A DNA stretch of 35,815 nucleotides from Oscillospiraceae bacterium (GTDB lineage Bacteria > Bacillota > Clostridia > Oscillospirales > Oscillospiraceae), in assembly GCA_020025175.1 (NCBI GenBank), contig JAHHSM010000010.1, positions 1-35,815 of the forward strand, written 5' to 3'. The notes beneath the pieces were generated by a model. It saw only the letters and a program-made list of their open reading frames with translations, was not told the DNA's origin and made no database searches. This document shows, one piece after another, positions 25,863 to 34,373 of the stretch; the stretch's first letter is position 1, and each line of letters begins with the position of its first letter. The position numbers and the translations under genes were made by a program.

Positions 25863-26414
25863 CCGACATAGGCAGTGCGCTGGATATCGGACAATTTCCC
25901 TCTGAAAATCGTTTTGTTGAATTGGAAAGGGAGGGGAAAACATACGGTGACAACTGCTGCGTATATGGCAGGCGGTTCATTGAGAAAACACGTCCCCTGT
26001 TGTAGTTTTATAATGTACAACAGGGGACGTGTTTTCAGGTTCATTTTTACGGCGCTGAGACGGAGTACAAGGATGCTTGCAAAAGTGAATCAAAATAGGC
26101 AAGCCACTAAAGGCTCTTCGGGGTCTTGTTCTCTTTTTCGGGCGGGGAACATCCGTTGGCTGTTCCAATCCCTTTCCGGGGTGGGACAGCTGGGTGCTCC
26201 GACACGCCCCACTCTCATTTTATGGATGGGGCAGTGCGCCCGGATTCCACAGGGATGGCGACCCGCACGCTGTACACGCGGAATGTCTGATAGCCGGCAA
26301 CGCAGCAATCAAACGCAAAAATTTAAAATTTAGCAAATTCTTTACCTGTCGAGGATGGTCGATTTTACAAAGGACTCCTATACTGAACTTCGGTTAATCG
26401 AAGGAGGAAACAAC
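25863..26414. other. gene-free stretch before the uptake operon
   Basis: Apart from the inverted repeat listed separately, I see no supported gene. A frame at 26.15-26.33 kb has no ribosome site. The AT-rich segment at about 26312-26345 may hold the promoter of the uptake operon, but no clear -35/-10 pair stands out. Confidence 0.4.
25984..26036. repeat. 21-bp perfect inverted repeat
   Basis: Left arm 25984-26004 and right arm 26016-26036 are exact reverse complements over 21 bp, with an 11-base loop. There is no long T-run after either arm, although each arm ends in GTTTTC when read outward. It may be a strong terminator of the XRE gene or a small mobile repeat. Confidence 0.85.
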
Positions 26415-27200
26415 TTGAAAGAACTGTACTTTTCGTCCACCTTGATGTGGGGTGCATCGCCCTGGGAAATCTTTGACCTGGCATCATGCAGCGGCATGGA
26501 CGGGATCGAGATCTGGCACCAACAGGCAGATAGTTTTGGCTGGGATCCCGAAGAAATCGGCGGGATGGCCCGGAGCAGCGGTCTGAATCTTCTGGTGCAT
26601 GGGAAAAGCTGGGATTTGAACTTTGCCTCACTCAATGAGGGCATTCGGCGAGCGTCGCTTGCAGAGCTGAAGGGATCCCTCTTGTTCGCGGCTCGGTGCG
26701 GTGCGCAGGAGACTACCCTGCATCCTCCCCGGTATACCCTGTCCGGTATGCGGGAGCAGGCTGTTACCGCAGGCCGGAATGGGCTGGCGGAACTGCTGGA
26801 TGAAGCCGATCGTCTGGAAATTGATCTGTCTCTGGAGGTAATGGAAAAAATCCCCCGGGAGCTTGTCACTACCCCAGAGGAATTTGAGATCTTTGCCGGT
26901 GGGCTCCTTCCTCGGCTCAACTGCACGCTGGATCTGGCCCACTGCCAGAATGAAGCAGAATTCTGGGACTACCTGTCCCGGCTGCCACAGATTTCCAAGC
27001 TGCACATCAGCAACAAGCGGGACAAAAAGCTCCACACTCCCCTGGATGACGGGGACTTTGACATGGCCCGAATGCTGCCGCGTCTGCGAAATCTGGATCT
27101 TCCCCTGGTCATTGAAGGATGGGATGGAGAAGACCAGTTTCACATCATAAATAGAAATTTGACTTTATTGCAAACTGTAGGAGGAACTGTACATGCGTAA
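26415..27200 (+). CDS. TIM-barrel sugar-phosphate isomerase/epimerase-like enzyme
   Basis: A 261-residue protein of the xylose-isomerase-like / AP endonuclease 2 barrel family. Candidate metal ligands follow strands: VHGKS, TLHPPR, LEVMEK (Glu), LDLAHC (Asp/His), KLHISNKRDK and LHTPLDDGDFD (His), and VIEGWD (Glu). The start is TTG 26415 with AAGGAGG 7 bases before it; the longer ATG frame from 26355 has only GAGG abutting its ATG and would run through that site. It overlaps the solute-binding protein gene by 8 bases, so it heads the uptake operon. An isomerase or epimerase acting on the imported compound is inference. Confidence 0.82.
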   Translation: MKELYFSSTLMWGASPWEIFDLASCSGMDGIEIWHQQADSFGWDPEEIGGMARSSGLNLLVHGKSWDLNFASLNEGIRRASLAELKGSLLFAARCGAQETTLHPPRYTLSGMREQAVTAGRNGLAELLDEADRLEIDLSLEVMEKIPRELVTTPEEFEIFAGGLLPRLNCTLDLAHCQNEAEFWDYLSRLPQISKLHISNKRDKKLHTPLDDGDFDMARMLPRLRNLDLPLVIEGWDGEDQFHIINRNLTLLQTVGGTVHA

Positions 27201-28254
27201 AATTCTGAGCACAATCCTTGCTGCCATCCTGGCAGTCGGCATGATCTGCACGATGGCAGGATGCCAGGGCAATTCTGAACCCACTTCCCAGACGGAGGGG
27301 AGCCAGGGGACGGAGACTTCCGAAAACGGCACTCAGCCGAAAGGTACCCTCACTCTGTATACATCTCAGCCCGAATCTGACGCTCAGGCGCTGATTGAGG
27401 TCTTCAACGAGCAGTATCCCAACGTCACGGTCAATGTTTTCCGCAGCGGCACCGAGGAGATCGTCAGTAAGGTGCTGGCGGAAAAGCAGACAAACTCCCT
27501 GCAGGCGGATGTCATGCTGGTGAGCGATGCAGCCACCTTTGAGGGTCTCAAGAACGAGGATCTGCTGCTAAGCTATGAGAGCCCCGAACTGGAGGGCATT
27601 GACCCCAGCTACTACGACGCCGATCACACCTATACCGGCACCAAGATTATTTCCACCGGTATCGCGGTGAACACCGACATCATTGAAACCATCCCCACCG
27701 GCCTGGCCGATCTGACAAAGCCCGAATACGCAGATGAGCTGGTCATGGCCAGCCCCCTGTACTCCGGCGCCGCTGCCTACAACCTGAGCGTTCTGATCCG
27801 CACCAACGGAATGGGCTGGGATTACTACAAGGGTCTGAAGTCCAATAACGTCTTAGTGGGTCAGGGCAATGGCAGTGTCCAGACTGCCCTCATCAACGGC
27901 GAGAAGGGCTTGGGTCTGCTGGTGGATTACATGGCTCTGCGCTCCAAGGCCGCGGGTGCCCCGATTGAGTTTGTCTACCCCGAAGAGGGTTCTCTGTGTG
28001 TCACCGAGCCGGTGGGCATCATGAAGGACTCCAAAAACCAGGAGCTGGCCAAGCTGTTTGTGGACTTCATCCTCTCTGAGGAGGGCCAGCAGGCCACCGC
28101 TGAGATCGGCTACACACCTATCAAGAAAGGCGTGGAATCTCCTGAGGGCTTCCGCAGTGCGGAAGAGATCACGAACCTGACCTACGACATCACCACACTT
28201 GTGAATGAGCGTGAGACCGACAAGGAAGCCTTTTCCGAGCTGTTCGGCGCCTGA
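27193..28254 (+). CDS. ABC transporter solute-binding lipoprotein (FbpA/AfuA/PhnS class)
   Basis: A 353-residue extracellular binding protein. The lipobox MAGC (Cys at about 24) follows a signal peptide, and a Ser/Thr/Glu-rich linker comes next. The mature domain begins GTLTLYTSQPESDAQALIEV and contains DVMLVSDAATF, TKIISTGIAVNTDI and LSEEGQQATAEIGYTPIK. This is the cluster of periplasmic-binding proteins that carry ferric iron, thiamine, 2-aminoethylphosphonate or hexose phosphates. The ligand cannot be read from sequence. GGAGG lies 8 bases before ATG 27193. Confidence 0.9.
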   Translation: MRKILSTILAAILAVGMICTMAGCQGNSEPTSQTEGSQGTETSENGTQPKGTLTLYTSQPESDAQALIEVFNEQYPNVTVNVFRSGTEEIVSKVLAEKQTNSLQADVMLVSDAATFEGLKNEDLLLSYESPELEGIDPSYYDADHTYTGTKIISTGIAVNTDIIETIPTGLADLTKPEYADELVMASPLYSGAAAYNLSVLIRTNGMGWDYYKGLKSNNVLVGQGNGSVQTALINGEKGLGLLVDYMALRSKAAGAPIEFVYPEEGSLCVTEPVGIMKDSKNQELAKLFVDFILSEEGQQATAEIGYTPIKKGVESPEGFRSAEEITNLTYDITTLVNERETDKEAFSELFGA

Positions 28255-28290
28255 TTCCCGGAACAGTCCGCATAACTGAATCGGAACCTG

Positions 28291-28320
28291 ATCGGGCCGC
28301 GGCAGTTGCTGCGGCCCGAT
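28291..28320 (+). promoter_or_regulatory. intercistronic GC-rich hairpin after the binding-protein gene
   Basis: ATCGGGCCGC (28291-28300) pairs exactly with GCGGCCCGAT (28311-28320), without a following T-run. Hairpins here often protect the upstream message and raise binding protein over permease. Confidence 0.7.
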
Positions 28321-28340
28321 TGCAAAAATGGGAGGTTACC

Positions 28341-30044
28341 ATGTCAACACAACGACTGAAACGGAACATCGGCTACATCCTGGGCGGCGTTGTTGCCATT
28401 TTCTTTTTTCTGGCACCGCTCCTGCAGCTGATCATCATGAGCCTGACAACAGACCAGGGCTTTGGATTCACAAATTATGCAGAGCTCCTCACTAAGAGCC
28501 GCACCCTGCAGGCCATTGGAAATACCGTCCTCATCGCCGTGTGCTCCACCCTCATCGCGGTGGTGCTGGGCAGCGTGATGGCTTTTCTGGTGGCATACAC
28601 CGACGTATTTCACAAAAAATGGATGGAGGTTCTGACAATGGCCCCCTTTGTCATCCCCTCCTACATCATCACCCTCTCCTGGAGCACCCTGCTGTCCGCC
28701 CGGGGCAGCATCAACGGATTCCTGGATGCGAATTTCGGCTTCAAAGTCGACATCTACTCCTTGGGCGGCATTATCCTGGTGCTGGGCATCTGCAATGCGT
28801 CCGTGGTTTATCTCAACGTGCTGCCCTTCCTGCGCAAGATTCCCCGGGATCTGGAGTGGGCAGCCCGGGTCTGCGGCCGCAACCTGTGGGAGACGCTGCG
28901 CTGTATTGATCTGACCCAGGCCGCCCCCGCCATTGCCAGCGGCGGTATGCTGGCCTTTCTGGCTGCTATCGACAACTTTGCCGTGCCCGCCTTTTTGGGT
29001 ATTCCGGCAGGCATTCCGGTGCTGAGCACCTATATTTATGAAAATGTCATTGGGTTCGGTCCGTCGGCATTCCGATCCGCGGCGGCTCTTTCCGTCATGC
29101 TCTCTGCCATTGCCCTGCTTGGAACTGCGCTGCAAGGAATGCTGGTCAGACGCAGCAGCGGCATGGAGAGCATCCGGGAGGATTATTCCGTGCGCGTGCC
29201 GCTGGGCCGCGCCAGACCCTTTGTCCAGTGGATCACGCTGGCCTTCCTGTCCTTGGTGAATGTAGTCCCGCTGATCACTACCATCACTTCCAGCTTTTTC
29301 CCCGTTTACGGCACCAAAACGCTGGAAAATTTCACGCTGGAAAATTATGCGTTTGTTTTTACCAACCGAGGTATCCTCCAGGCCTTTGCCAACAGCGCCA
29401 TGCTGGCGGTCATCACCTGCATGATCTGTATCGTGGTGGGGACCGCTCTGGCTTACAGCAAGGTGCGCAGACACAGCTTGCCCAGTCATCTGGTGGAGCA
29501 GAGTGCCAGCCTGACCTACGCTATTCCCGGCATCGTTCTTGCCCTGGCGATGATCTTCCACTGGACCATGGTGCCCGGCGTTTACGGCACCATATTGATC
29601 CTGATGATCGCCTACGTCACGCGGTATCTGGTGCTGCAGATTAAAAGCAGCACCAATGCGATGCTGGCGCTGGACATCTCGCTGGAGGAGTCCGCCGCGG
29701 TCTTTGGCAGCAGCAAGGTGCGGATGTGGTTTCGGGTAATCCTGCCTCTGACCATCCGTCCCATTCTCTCCGGTACCTTCCTGATTTTCATGCAGTCCCT
29801 CACGGAACTGACCCTCTCTTCCATGCTGGCTGCTGCAGGTACCCGAACCATCGGCCTGAGCATCTTCAGCCTCCAGCAGGGCGGCGACTATCAGCGAGCC
29901 GCGGCAGTGAGCGCGGTGGTCATCGCGGCGGTGGTGCTGGCCTATGGGCTCTCCGCCCTGCTCCCCCACCTGCTGCACAAAAAGCGCATGACTCCGGAAG
30001 CGGCCGCCGACGTGAAGGCAGTCTCCGCGATACAGGCGGCTTAA
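28341..30044 (+). CDS. ABC transporter permease, fused double-domain (FbpB-like)
   Basis: A 567-residue membrane protein made of two homologous permease halves (about 1-280 and 290-567), together about 12 transmembrane helices. Each half has a coupling-loop motif of the binding-protein-dependent type: near 170 (DLEWAARVCGRNLWETLRCI) and near 450 (EESAAVFGSSKVRMWFRVIL). This fused form is typical of iron, phosphonate and sugar-phosphate importers of the Fbp/Afu class. The start is ATG 28341 with GGGAGG 5 bases before it. Confidence 0.9.
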   Translation: MSTQRLKRNIGYILGGVVAIFFFLAPLLQLIIMSLTTDQGFGFTNYAELLTKSRTLQAIGNTVLIAVCSTLIAVVLGSVMAFLVAYTDVFHKKWMEVLTMAPFVIPSYIITLSWSTLLSARGSINGFLDANFGFKVDIYSLGGIILVLGICNASVVYLNVLPFLRKIPRDLEWAARVCGRNLWETLRCIDLTQAAPAIASGGMLAFLAAIDNFAVPAFLGIPAGIPVLSTYIYENVIGFGPSAFRSAAALSVMLSAIALLGTALQGMLVRRSSGMESIREDYSVRVPLGRARPFVQWITLAFLSLVNVVPLITTITSSFFPVYGTKTLENFTLENYAFVFTNRGILQAFANSAMLAVITCMICIVVGTALAYSKVRRHSLPSHLVEQSASLTYAIPGIVLALAMIFHWTMVPGVYGTILILMIAYVTRYLVLQIKSSTNAMLALDISLEESAAVFGSSKVRMWFRVILPLTIRPILSGTFLIFMQSLTELTLSSMLAAAGTRTIGLSIFSLQQGGDYQRAAAVSAVVIAAVVLAYGLSALLPHLLHKKRMTPEAAADVKAVSAIQAA

Positions 30045-30068
30045 ATTCATCATGAGAAAGGAAAACCA

Positions 30069-31133
30069 GTGATGTCTGTTATCATCAAAAATGTAACCAA
30101 GGTATACGGAGACACGAAAGCTCTGGACGGTGTCTCAGTGGAAATTGCAAGCGGGGAGTTCATTGCCATTCTGGGACCCTCCGGCTGCGGCAAAACCACC
30201 CTGCTGCGTACGATCTGCGGGTTTGTTCAGCCCACCAGCGGCACCGTGGAAGTGGACGGCAGGCTGTTCAGTTCGGAGCAGGTGCAGGTTCCGGTGGAGC
30301 AGCGGGGGCTGGGCATGGTCTTTCAGTCCTTTGCCCTCTGGCCCCACATGACCGTGCGGCAGAATATTGAGTTTCCTCTCAAGAGCCGGCGCAACAAGGG
30401 ACTGACTCCGGCGCAGCGGGAGCAGGCAATCGACGCGGCCATCGCCAGCACCGGTCTGGAAAAGATGCAAAAACGTCTGCCCGGAGAGCTGTCTGGCGGT
30501 CAGCGTCAGCGTGTTGCCCTGGCTCGGGCCATCGTGGAAAAGCCTGCCCTGCTGCTGATGGACGAGCCCCTCAGCGCTCTGGACGCAGAGCTGAAGATCA
30601 GCATGCGCAAGGAGATTCAGGACATCCACCGGCTCACCGGTGCCTCCGTCGTCTATGTCACCCATGACCAGAGCGAAGCTCTGGCCATGGCCGATCGGAT
30701 CATCATCATGAAGGACGGCAAAATCGAACAGATCGGCACCCCGGATGAGATCTACAATCATCCCAAGACCATCTTTGCCGCCACGTTTGTCAGTAAGTGC
30801 AATCTGGTCAGAGGACATTGGGTGCAAGATTCCTTCTGGGCTGACGCCGACCCGGACAAGTCCAGCCCGTTCTACCGGGGTCCCGTCGAGGACTGCTTCC
30901 GGAATGCCGACGTTTGCCCCGTGCGTCCTGAGGAATTCGTCATGTCCCGTATCGGCAGCGGTCTTGCGGGGACGGTGGTCAACCGCCAGTGGGGCGGCCG
31001 GGAGATCCTGTATAAAGTCCAGTGCGGCAGCGAATTGATGACCGTCTACACCGATATTTCCGCAGCCTTCGCCGAAGGAGATTCGGTGGTGCTGCAGCGT
31101 GGGGAGGCAATGCACCATGAAGTTGCTGTTTGA
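30069..31133 (+). CDS. ABC transporter ATP-binding protein (FbpC/PotA-like)
   Basis: A 354-residue ATPase. Walker A is GPSGCGKTT, the Q-loop VFQSFALWPH, the signature LSGGQRQR, Walker B LLLMDEPLSALD and the H-loop YVTHDQ. A C-terminal TOBE-type region (about 240-354) follows, as in CUT1/Fbp ATPases. The first codon is GTG 30069, directly followed by ATG; GAAAGG stands upstream. It overlaps the PHP gene by 17 bases. Confidence 0.93.
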   Translation: MMSVIIKNVTKVYGDTKALDGVSVEIASGEFIAILGPSGCGKTTLLRTICGFVQPTSGTVEVDGRLFSSEQVQVPVEQRGLGMVFQSFALWPHMTVRQNIEFPLKSRRNKGLTPAQREQAIDAAIASTGLEKMQKRLPGELSGGQRQRVALARAIVEKPALLLMDEPLSALDAELKISMRKEIQDIHRLTGASVVYVTHDQSEALAMADRIIIMKDGKIEQIGTPDEIYNHPKTIFAATFVSKCNLVRGHWVQDSFWADADPDKSSPFYRGPVEDCFRNADVCPVRPEEFVMSRIGSGLAGTVVNRQWGGREILYKVQCGSELMTVYTDISAAFAEGDSVVLQRGEAMHHEVAV

Positions 31134-31833
31134 TCTGCACACCCATACCACTGCAAGCGGCCACGCATACAGCACGCTTCAGGAGAATATTGCAGCCGCA
31201 GCGGCCGTCGGTCTGAAGGCCTATGGCTTTTCGGATCATACCGACGGGCTGCCGGGTGCGCCCCACAGTCTCTGGTTTGACAACTTTAAGGTCATTCCCC
31301 GTGAGATCTCCGGCCTGCGCATTCTCCGCGGCGCAGAGGTGAACATGCGGGACTACGAGGGGCATTACGACCTGGAGGACCGGATTGCACAAAAGCTGGA
31401 CTATCTGATCGCCAGCCTCCACTCTTTCGCCTATCAGTCCGGTACCCGGGAGCAGAACACCCAAACGCTTATAAAAGCCATGGAGAGTCCATACATCAAG
31501 ATCATCGGCCATCCGGATGATGACCGGTATCCCGTAAACACGGACGTTCTGGCGAAGGCTGCAGCTCAGGCAGGGGTTCTGCTGGAGCTGAACAACTCCT
31601 CTCTCAGGCCGGGATGCACCCGGATCAACGGGCCGGTCAACGCCCGGCAGATGCTGCTGGATTGCATGAAGTGGGGCACCCGTGTGGTGGTGAATACCGA
31701 CAGCCATATCAGCTATGACGTGGGACAGTTTGCCGAATCCGTCCGTCTGCTGGAAGAGGTGGACTTCCCTCAGGAACTTCTGGCCAATCTGGATCTGGAT
31801 CGTCTGGATTGGATCACCATGCCCCGGCGCTGA
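31117..31833 (+). CDS. PHP-domain phosphatase, YcdX-like
   Basis: A 239-residue PHP protein. All nine expected metal ligands of the trinuclear site are in place: His8, His10, His16 (DLHTHTTASGHAYST), His41, Glu74, His102, His132, Asp195 and His197. Together with the HAYST motif this places it near E. coli YcdX, a promiscuous phosphatase, rather than near polymerase-associated PHP domains. It is the last gene of the uptake operon, so it may remove phosphate from the imported compound. GGGGAGG lies about 10 bases before ATG 31117. Confidence 0.88.
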   Translation: MKLLFDLHTHTTASGHAYSTLQENIAAAAAVGLKAYGFSDHTDGLPGAPHSLWFDNFKVIPREISGLRILRGAEVNMRDYEGHYDLEDRIAQKLDYLIASLHSFAYQSGTREQNTQTLIKAMESPYIKIIGHPDDDRYPVNTDVLAKAAAQAGVLLELNNSSLRPGCTRINGPVNARQMLLDCMKWGTRVVVNTDSHISYDVGQFAESVRLLEEVDFPQELLANLDLDRLDWITMPRR

Positions 31834-32263
31834 AGCTGGAACCTCCCGCCGGAGATGGGCGGTGTCAATCTGCTGCCCGATCAAAAGAAGAGACAGGGGT
31901 TGTCGGAGAAGGCAGACCGGCTGAAAGCCGCTGTTTGAAGGAATAGGGGAAAGTCCCAATCGAACCCTCTGCACCGTACTGGCCCCTTGGCTGGACATGG
32001 ACGAAAAGCTGACGAAAGAAACAACGCCCCGGCAGTTCAAAACCGCCGGGGCGATCTGTTAGAATGAACAGTGTTATGGAGATCATTCTAAAACGGCATA
32101 ACTGCTGTTTTAACTGTCAGAAGTTGGAAAGGGAGAACAGGCATGAACTATAAATTTAAGCAAGTCGTTTCGGATGGTTGCAAATGAGGCAAACAATGCG
32201 TGTGGATAGCCACACACAAATCTGGCAACGAAATGGCACGGTGGTTACATAAGAGTCGCATTG
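31834..32263. other. gene-free stretch after the uptake operon
   Basis: It holds a GC-rich hairpin (32023-32033 with 32045-32055) without a clean T-run that probably ends the operon, and short frames (for example MGGVNLLPDQKKRQ at 31855 and a 14-codon frame with GGGAG at about 32142) that look like remnants. I support no gene here. Confidence 0.45.
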
Positions 32264-32857
32264 TTAAGATTGTTTGATACGCAAAGAGATCAAAACCGAA
32301 ACAACATTCAATACCAGAGCTGCCAGAATCGTCATTGACGGAAGCATAGAAATCATGTTCGTCGGAATTTCAGGAATGACATCCTTAAGGATCGAACCTG
32401 CCGCAACAGAAATTCCAATGAATACAATCAAGACGATTCTGCCTTTCTGGACACCATATTTAAACGAAATAGGTATATTGATGGCAATTAGCAGCAGTCC
32501 GCACAGAATCGCAAACAAAATCATATAGAGGTTTGCACTCAGGTCTTTGGGCTGAATTGCAGATACGATGACCTGCGCTACCACAAACACAATGGAAGCA
32601 CCCGCCATGCAAAGGTAGCCCAGGGCATATTTGCAGAGGACAATATTTTTCTTGGAATAAGGCATCATCACGACCAGGTCATTCCATTTGGATTGTTCAT
32701 CATAAGCCATCGCTGTCATAGGGAGCATCGCTCCCAGCAAAATTGCAATGGAGGCTATTGAAACGCCGCCTGCGATGGACATGATTAGAATCAGAATCAG
32801 AAACAGCTTCATTTGTTTTGTCAGAACCAGAAAGTCCTTGAGCAGTAATCCTTTCAT
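32264..32857 (-). CDS. ABC-2 type transporter permease
   Basis: A 197-residue membrane protein with about six hydrophobic segments, opening MKGLLLKDFLVLTKQMK and continuing with MTAMAYDEQSKWNDL and MMPYSKKNIVLCKY, typical of single-protein ABC-2 permeases next to YtrA-type regulators. Its ATG follows the ATPase stop without any gap, and AAGGAGG lies inside the end of that gene. It is the last gene of a three-gene operon. Confidence 0.88.
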   Translation of the reverse strand: MKGLLLKDFLVLTKQMKLFLILILIMSIAGGVSIASIAILLGAMLPMTAMAYDEQSKWNDLVVMMPYSKKNIVLCKYALGYLCMAGASIVFVVAQVIVSAIQPKDLSANLYMILFAILCGLLLIAINIPISFKYGVQKGRIVLIVFIGISVAAGSILKDVIPEIPTNMISMLPSMTILAALVLNVVSVLISLRIKQS

Positions 32858-33703
32858 TTAAGCATCCTCCTTTGCAAGAAACAGGATAATATCCTCCAGA
32901 GTGATTCTTTCCTGCGTAAATGCTCCGTTCACCCGATCTTTCAGAATCAGTGCATCATATCCGTAGCCAGTCTTCTTCCTGCGTACTACTGCATCTTCCG
33001 GGAGATTCTGAATTTCATCATAAGGCAGCTTTACAATGGTATAGCTGTCAAGCAGGACATCTTTTTCCTCGGACAGCACCAACTTGCCTTTGTGAAGGAA
33101 AGTGATATAATCACATATCTTTTCCAGATCGCTGATGATATGGGAAGACAGCAGGATAGAGTGGGTTTCATCTCGTGTGAAATCGTTGAACACATCCAGA
33201 ATTTCATCCCTCACCATCGGATCAAGTCCGCTGGTAGCTTCATCCAGAATCAGAAGCTTCGGATGATGAGACAGTGCAGCAGCGATTGCAAGTTTCATTT
33301 TCATTCCGCGAGAGTAGTCCTTGATCTGCTTTTCTTCCGGAAGGTGAAACCTCTGAATATAGCCCTTATAAACAGCCTGATCCCATCTTGAATAAGTGAC
33401 CTGCATTACTTTATTTAAATCTCTGGCGCTCAGAACCTCCGGAAAATATGCCTCGTCCAGAACGACCCCAATATCCTGTTTCATTTGGGTAAATTCCTTT
33501 GTTTGGTTTGATTTACCAAATACCGATACGAAGCCGCTGTCAGGCTGAATGGCATCCATGATCAGTTTGATCGTGGTACTTTTACCTGCACCATTTTCAC
33601 CGACAAGTCCCATAATCGTACCTGCCGGCAGCGTGAAACTGATGTTGTCCAGCGTAAAATCGGGATAAATTTTCCTTAACCCGTTCACTTCGATTGCATT
33701 CAT
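32858..33703 (-). CDS. ABC transporter ATP-binding protein (exporter type)
   Basis: A 281-residue ATPase with Walker A GENGAGKST, signature YSRGMKMKL (ABC-2 exporter type), Walker B LLILDEATSGLDP and switch histidine SSHIIS. It pairs with the ABC-2 permease encoded immediately downstream. One base separates it from the GntR gene. Substrates of this class include peptides, lipids or antibiotics; which applies is unknown. Confidence 0.92.
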   Translation of the reverse strand: MNAIEVNGLRKIYPDFTLDNISFTLPAGTIMGLVGENGAGKSTTIKLIMDAIQPDSGFVSVFGKSNQTKEFTQMKQDIGVVLDEAYFPEVLSARDLNKVMQVTYSRWDQAVYKGYIQRFHLPEEKQIKDYSRGMKMKLAIAAALSHHPKLLILDEATSGLDPMVRDEILDVFNDFTRDETHSILLSSHIISDLEKICDYITFLHKGKLVLSEEKDVLLDSYTIVKLPYDEIQNLPEDAVVRRKKTGYGYDALILKDRVNGAFTQERITLEDIILFLAKEDA

Positions 33704-33704
33704 G

Positions 33705-34079
33705 TTATTCCTCCTCTGAGATCACTTTCACCATTTCGATAATATCATTTGTATCAAGATTGCATCCTGCTGCCAGCTGGCAGATTGCCCTGAGATGTTC
33801 TTCAATTTCTTTTAAGTTTGCTTCTCTGATGATTTCTGTGTTTTTCTCTGCCACATAAGACCCTTTGCCGGCGACAGAATAGATATAGCCGTCCTTTTCA
33901 AGCTCATCGTAAGCTCGTTTCGTTGTGATCACGCTGATGCGCAAATCTTTTGCAAGGTTGCGGATAGAAGGAAGCAGTTCTCCTTCTTTCAGCTTTTCAG
34001 AAACGATCAGTGTCTTGATCTGGACATAGATTTGCTCATAAATAGGCTGATTGTTGGCATTACTTATAATAATATTCAT
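33705..34079 (-). CDS. GntR-family regulator, YtrA type
   Basis: A 124-residue repressor with an N-terminal winged helix (NQPIYEQIYVQIKTLIVSE; SIRNLAKDLRISVITTKRAY; DGYIYSVAGKGSYV) and a short helical dimer region instead of a long effector domain, as in YtrA. It heads the operon with the two ABC genes and probably represses them. AGGAG lies 8 bases upstream. A palindrome over its promoter is the likely operator. Confidence 0.92.
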   Translation of the reverse strand: MNIIISNANNQPIYEQIYVQIKTLIVSEKLKEGELLPSIRNLAKDLRISVITTKRAYDELEKDGYIYSVAGKGSYVAEKNTEIIREANLKEIEEHLRAICQLAAGCNLDTNDIIEMVKVISEEE

Positions 34080-34095
34080 TGTCTATCTCCTGAGT

Positions 34096-34150
34096 GTATA
34101 CTGTGTATATAGAACATATACAGAATATACTCTATAGAAACATTTGTCAA
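34096..34150 (-). promoter_or_regulatory. promoter and palindromic operator of the GntR/ABC operon
   Basis: Minus-strand -35 TTGACA (34145-34150), 17 bp, -10 TATTCT (34122-34127). A 35-bp imperfect palindrome (34096-34130) with outer arms GTATAC/GTATAT and inner TGTATATA halves covers the -10 and the start region, as expected for repression by the encoded regulator. Confidence 0.75.
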
Positions 34151-34164
34151 GTACGAATCCAGCA

Positions 34165-34199
34165 AAATAAAAAGGCAGCAGAGATTGTACTCTGCCGCC
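34165..34199 (-). terminator. second of two terminators after the thioredoxin remnant
   Basis: A 10-bp stem with one mismatch (34174-34183 with 34190-34199) is followed on the minus strand by CTTTTTATTTT. It backs up the hairpin at 34211-34239. Confidence 0.6.
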
Positions 34200-34210
34200 T
34201 CAACTTGTCG

Positions 34211-34239
34211 AAAAAGCCCAGCTTATGCTGGGCTTTTTT
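34211..34239. terminator. bidirectional terminator
   Basis: A 12-bp perfect stem (34211-34222 with 34227-34238) with AAAAA before and TTTTTT after, so it works on both strands. Confidence 0.85.
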
Positions 34240-34373
34240 CTCAATCATAGGGTAAAATAGGAAGGGGTGATAAATGATGTTGGGTGCGAGGGAAAATGCG
34301 CTGAATGACCTTCAAGAACACCGCATTGCTTTTTCCAGCAGATCAATGCTACCTCTTGGTTTCTGACGTATTG

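Noticed and set aside
25863..26414. Possible riboswitch or structured RNA before the uptake operon
   Set aside because: I found only the single inverted repeat and no conserved riboswitch boxes.
28344..30053. Very long minus-strand frame (569 codons) opposite the permease gene
   Set aside because: It is the antisense of a GC-rich membrane protein gene; its His/Gln/Gly-rich translation is the usual shadow.
34274..34366. 30-codon frame with GGGGTG upstream
   Set aside because: Too short to judge, no similarity recognised, and it lies between terminators and a decayed locus.
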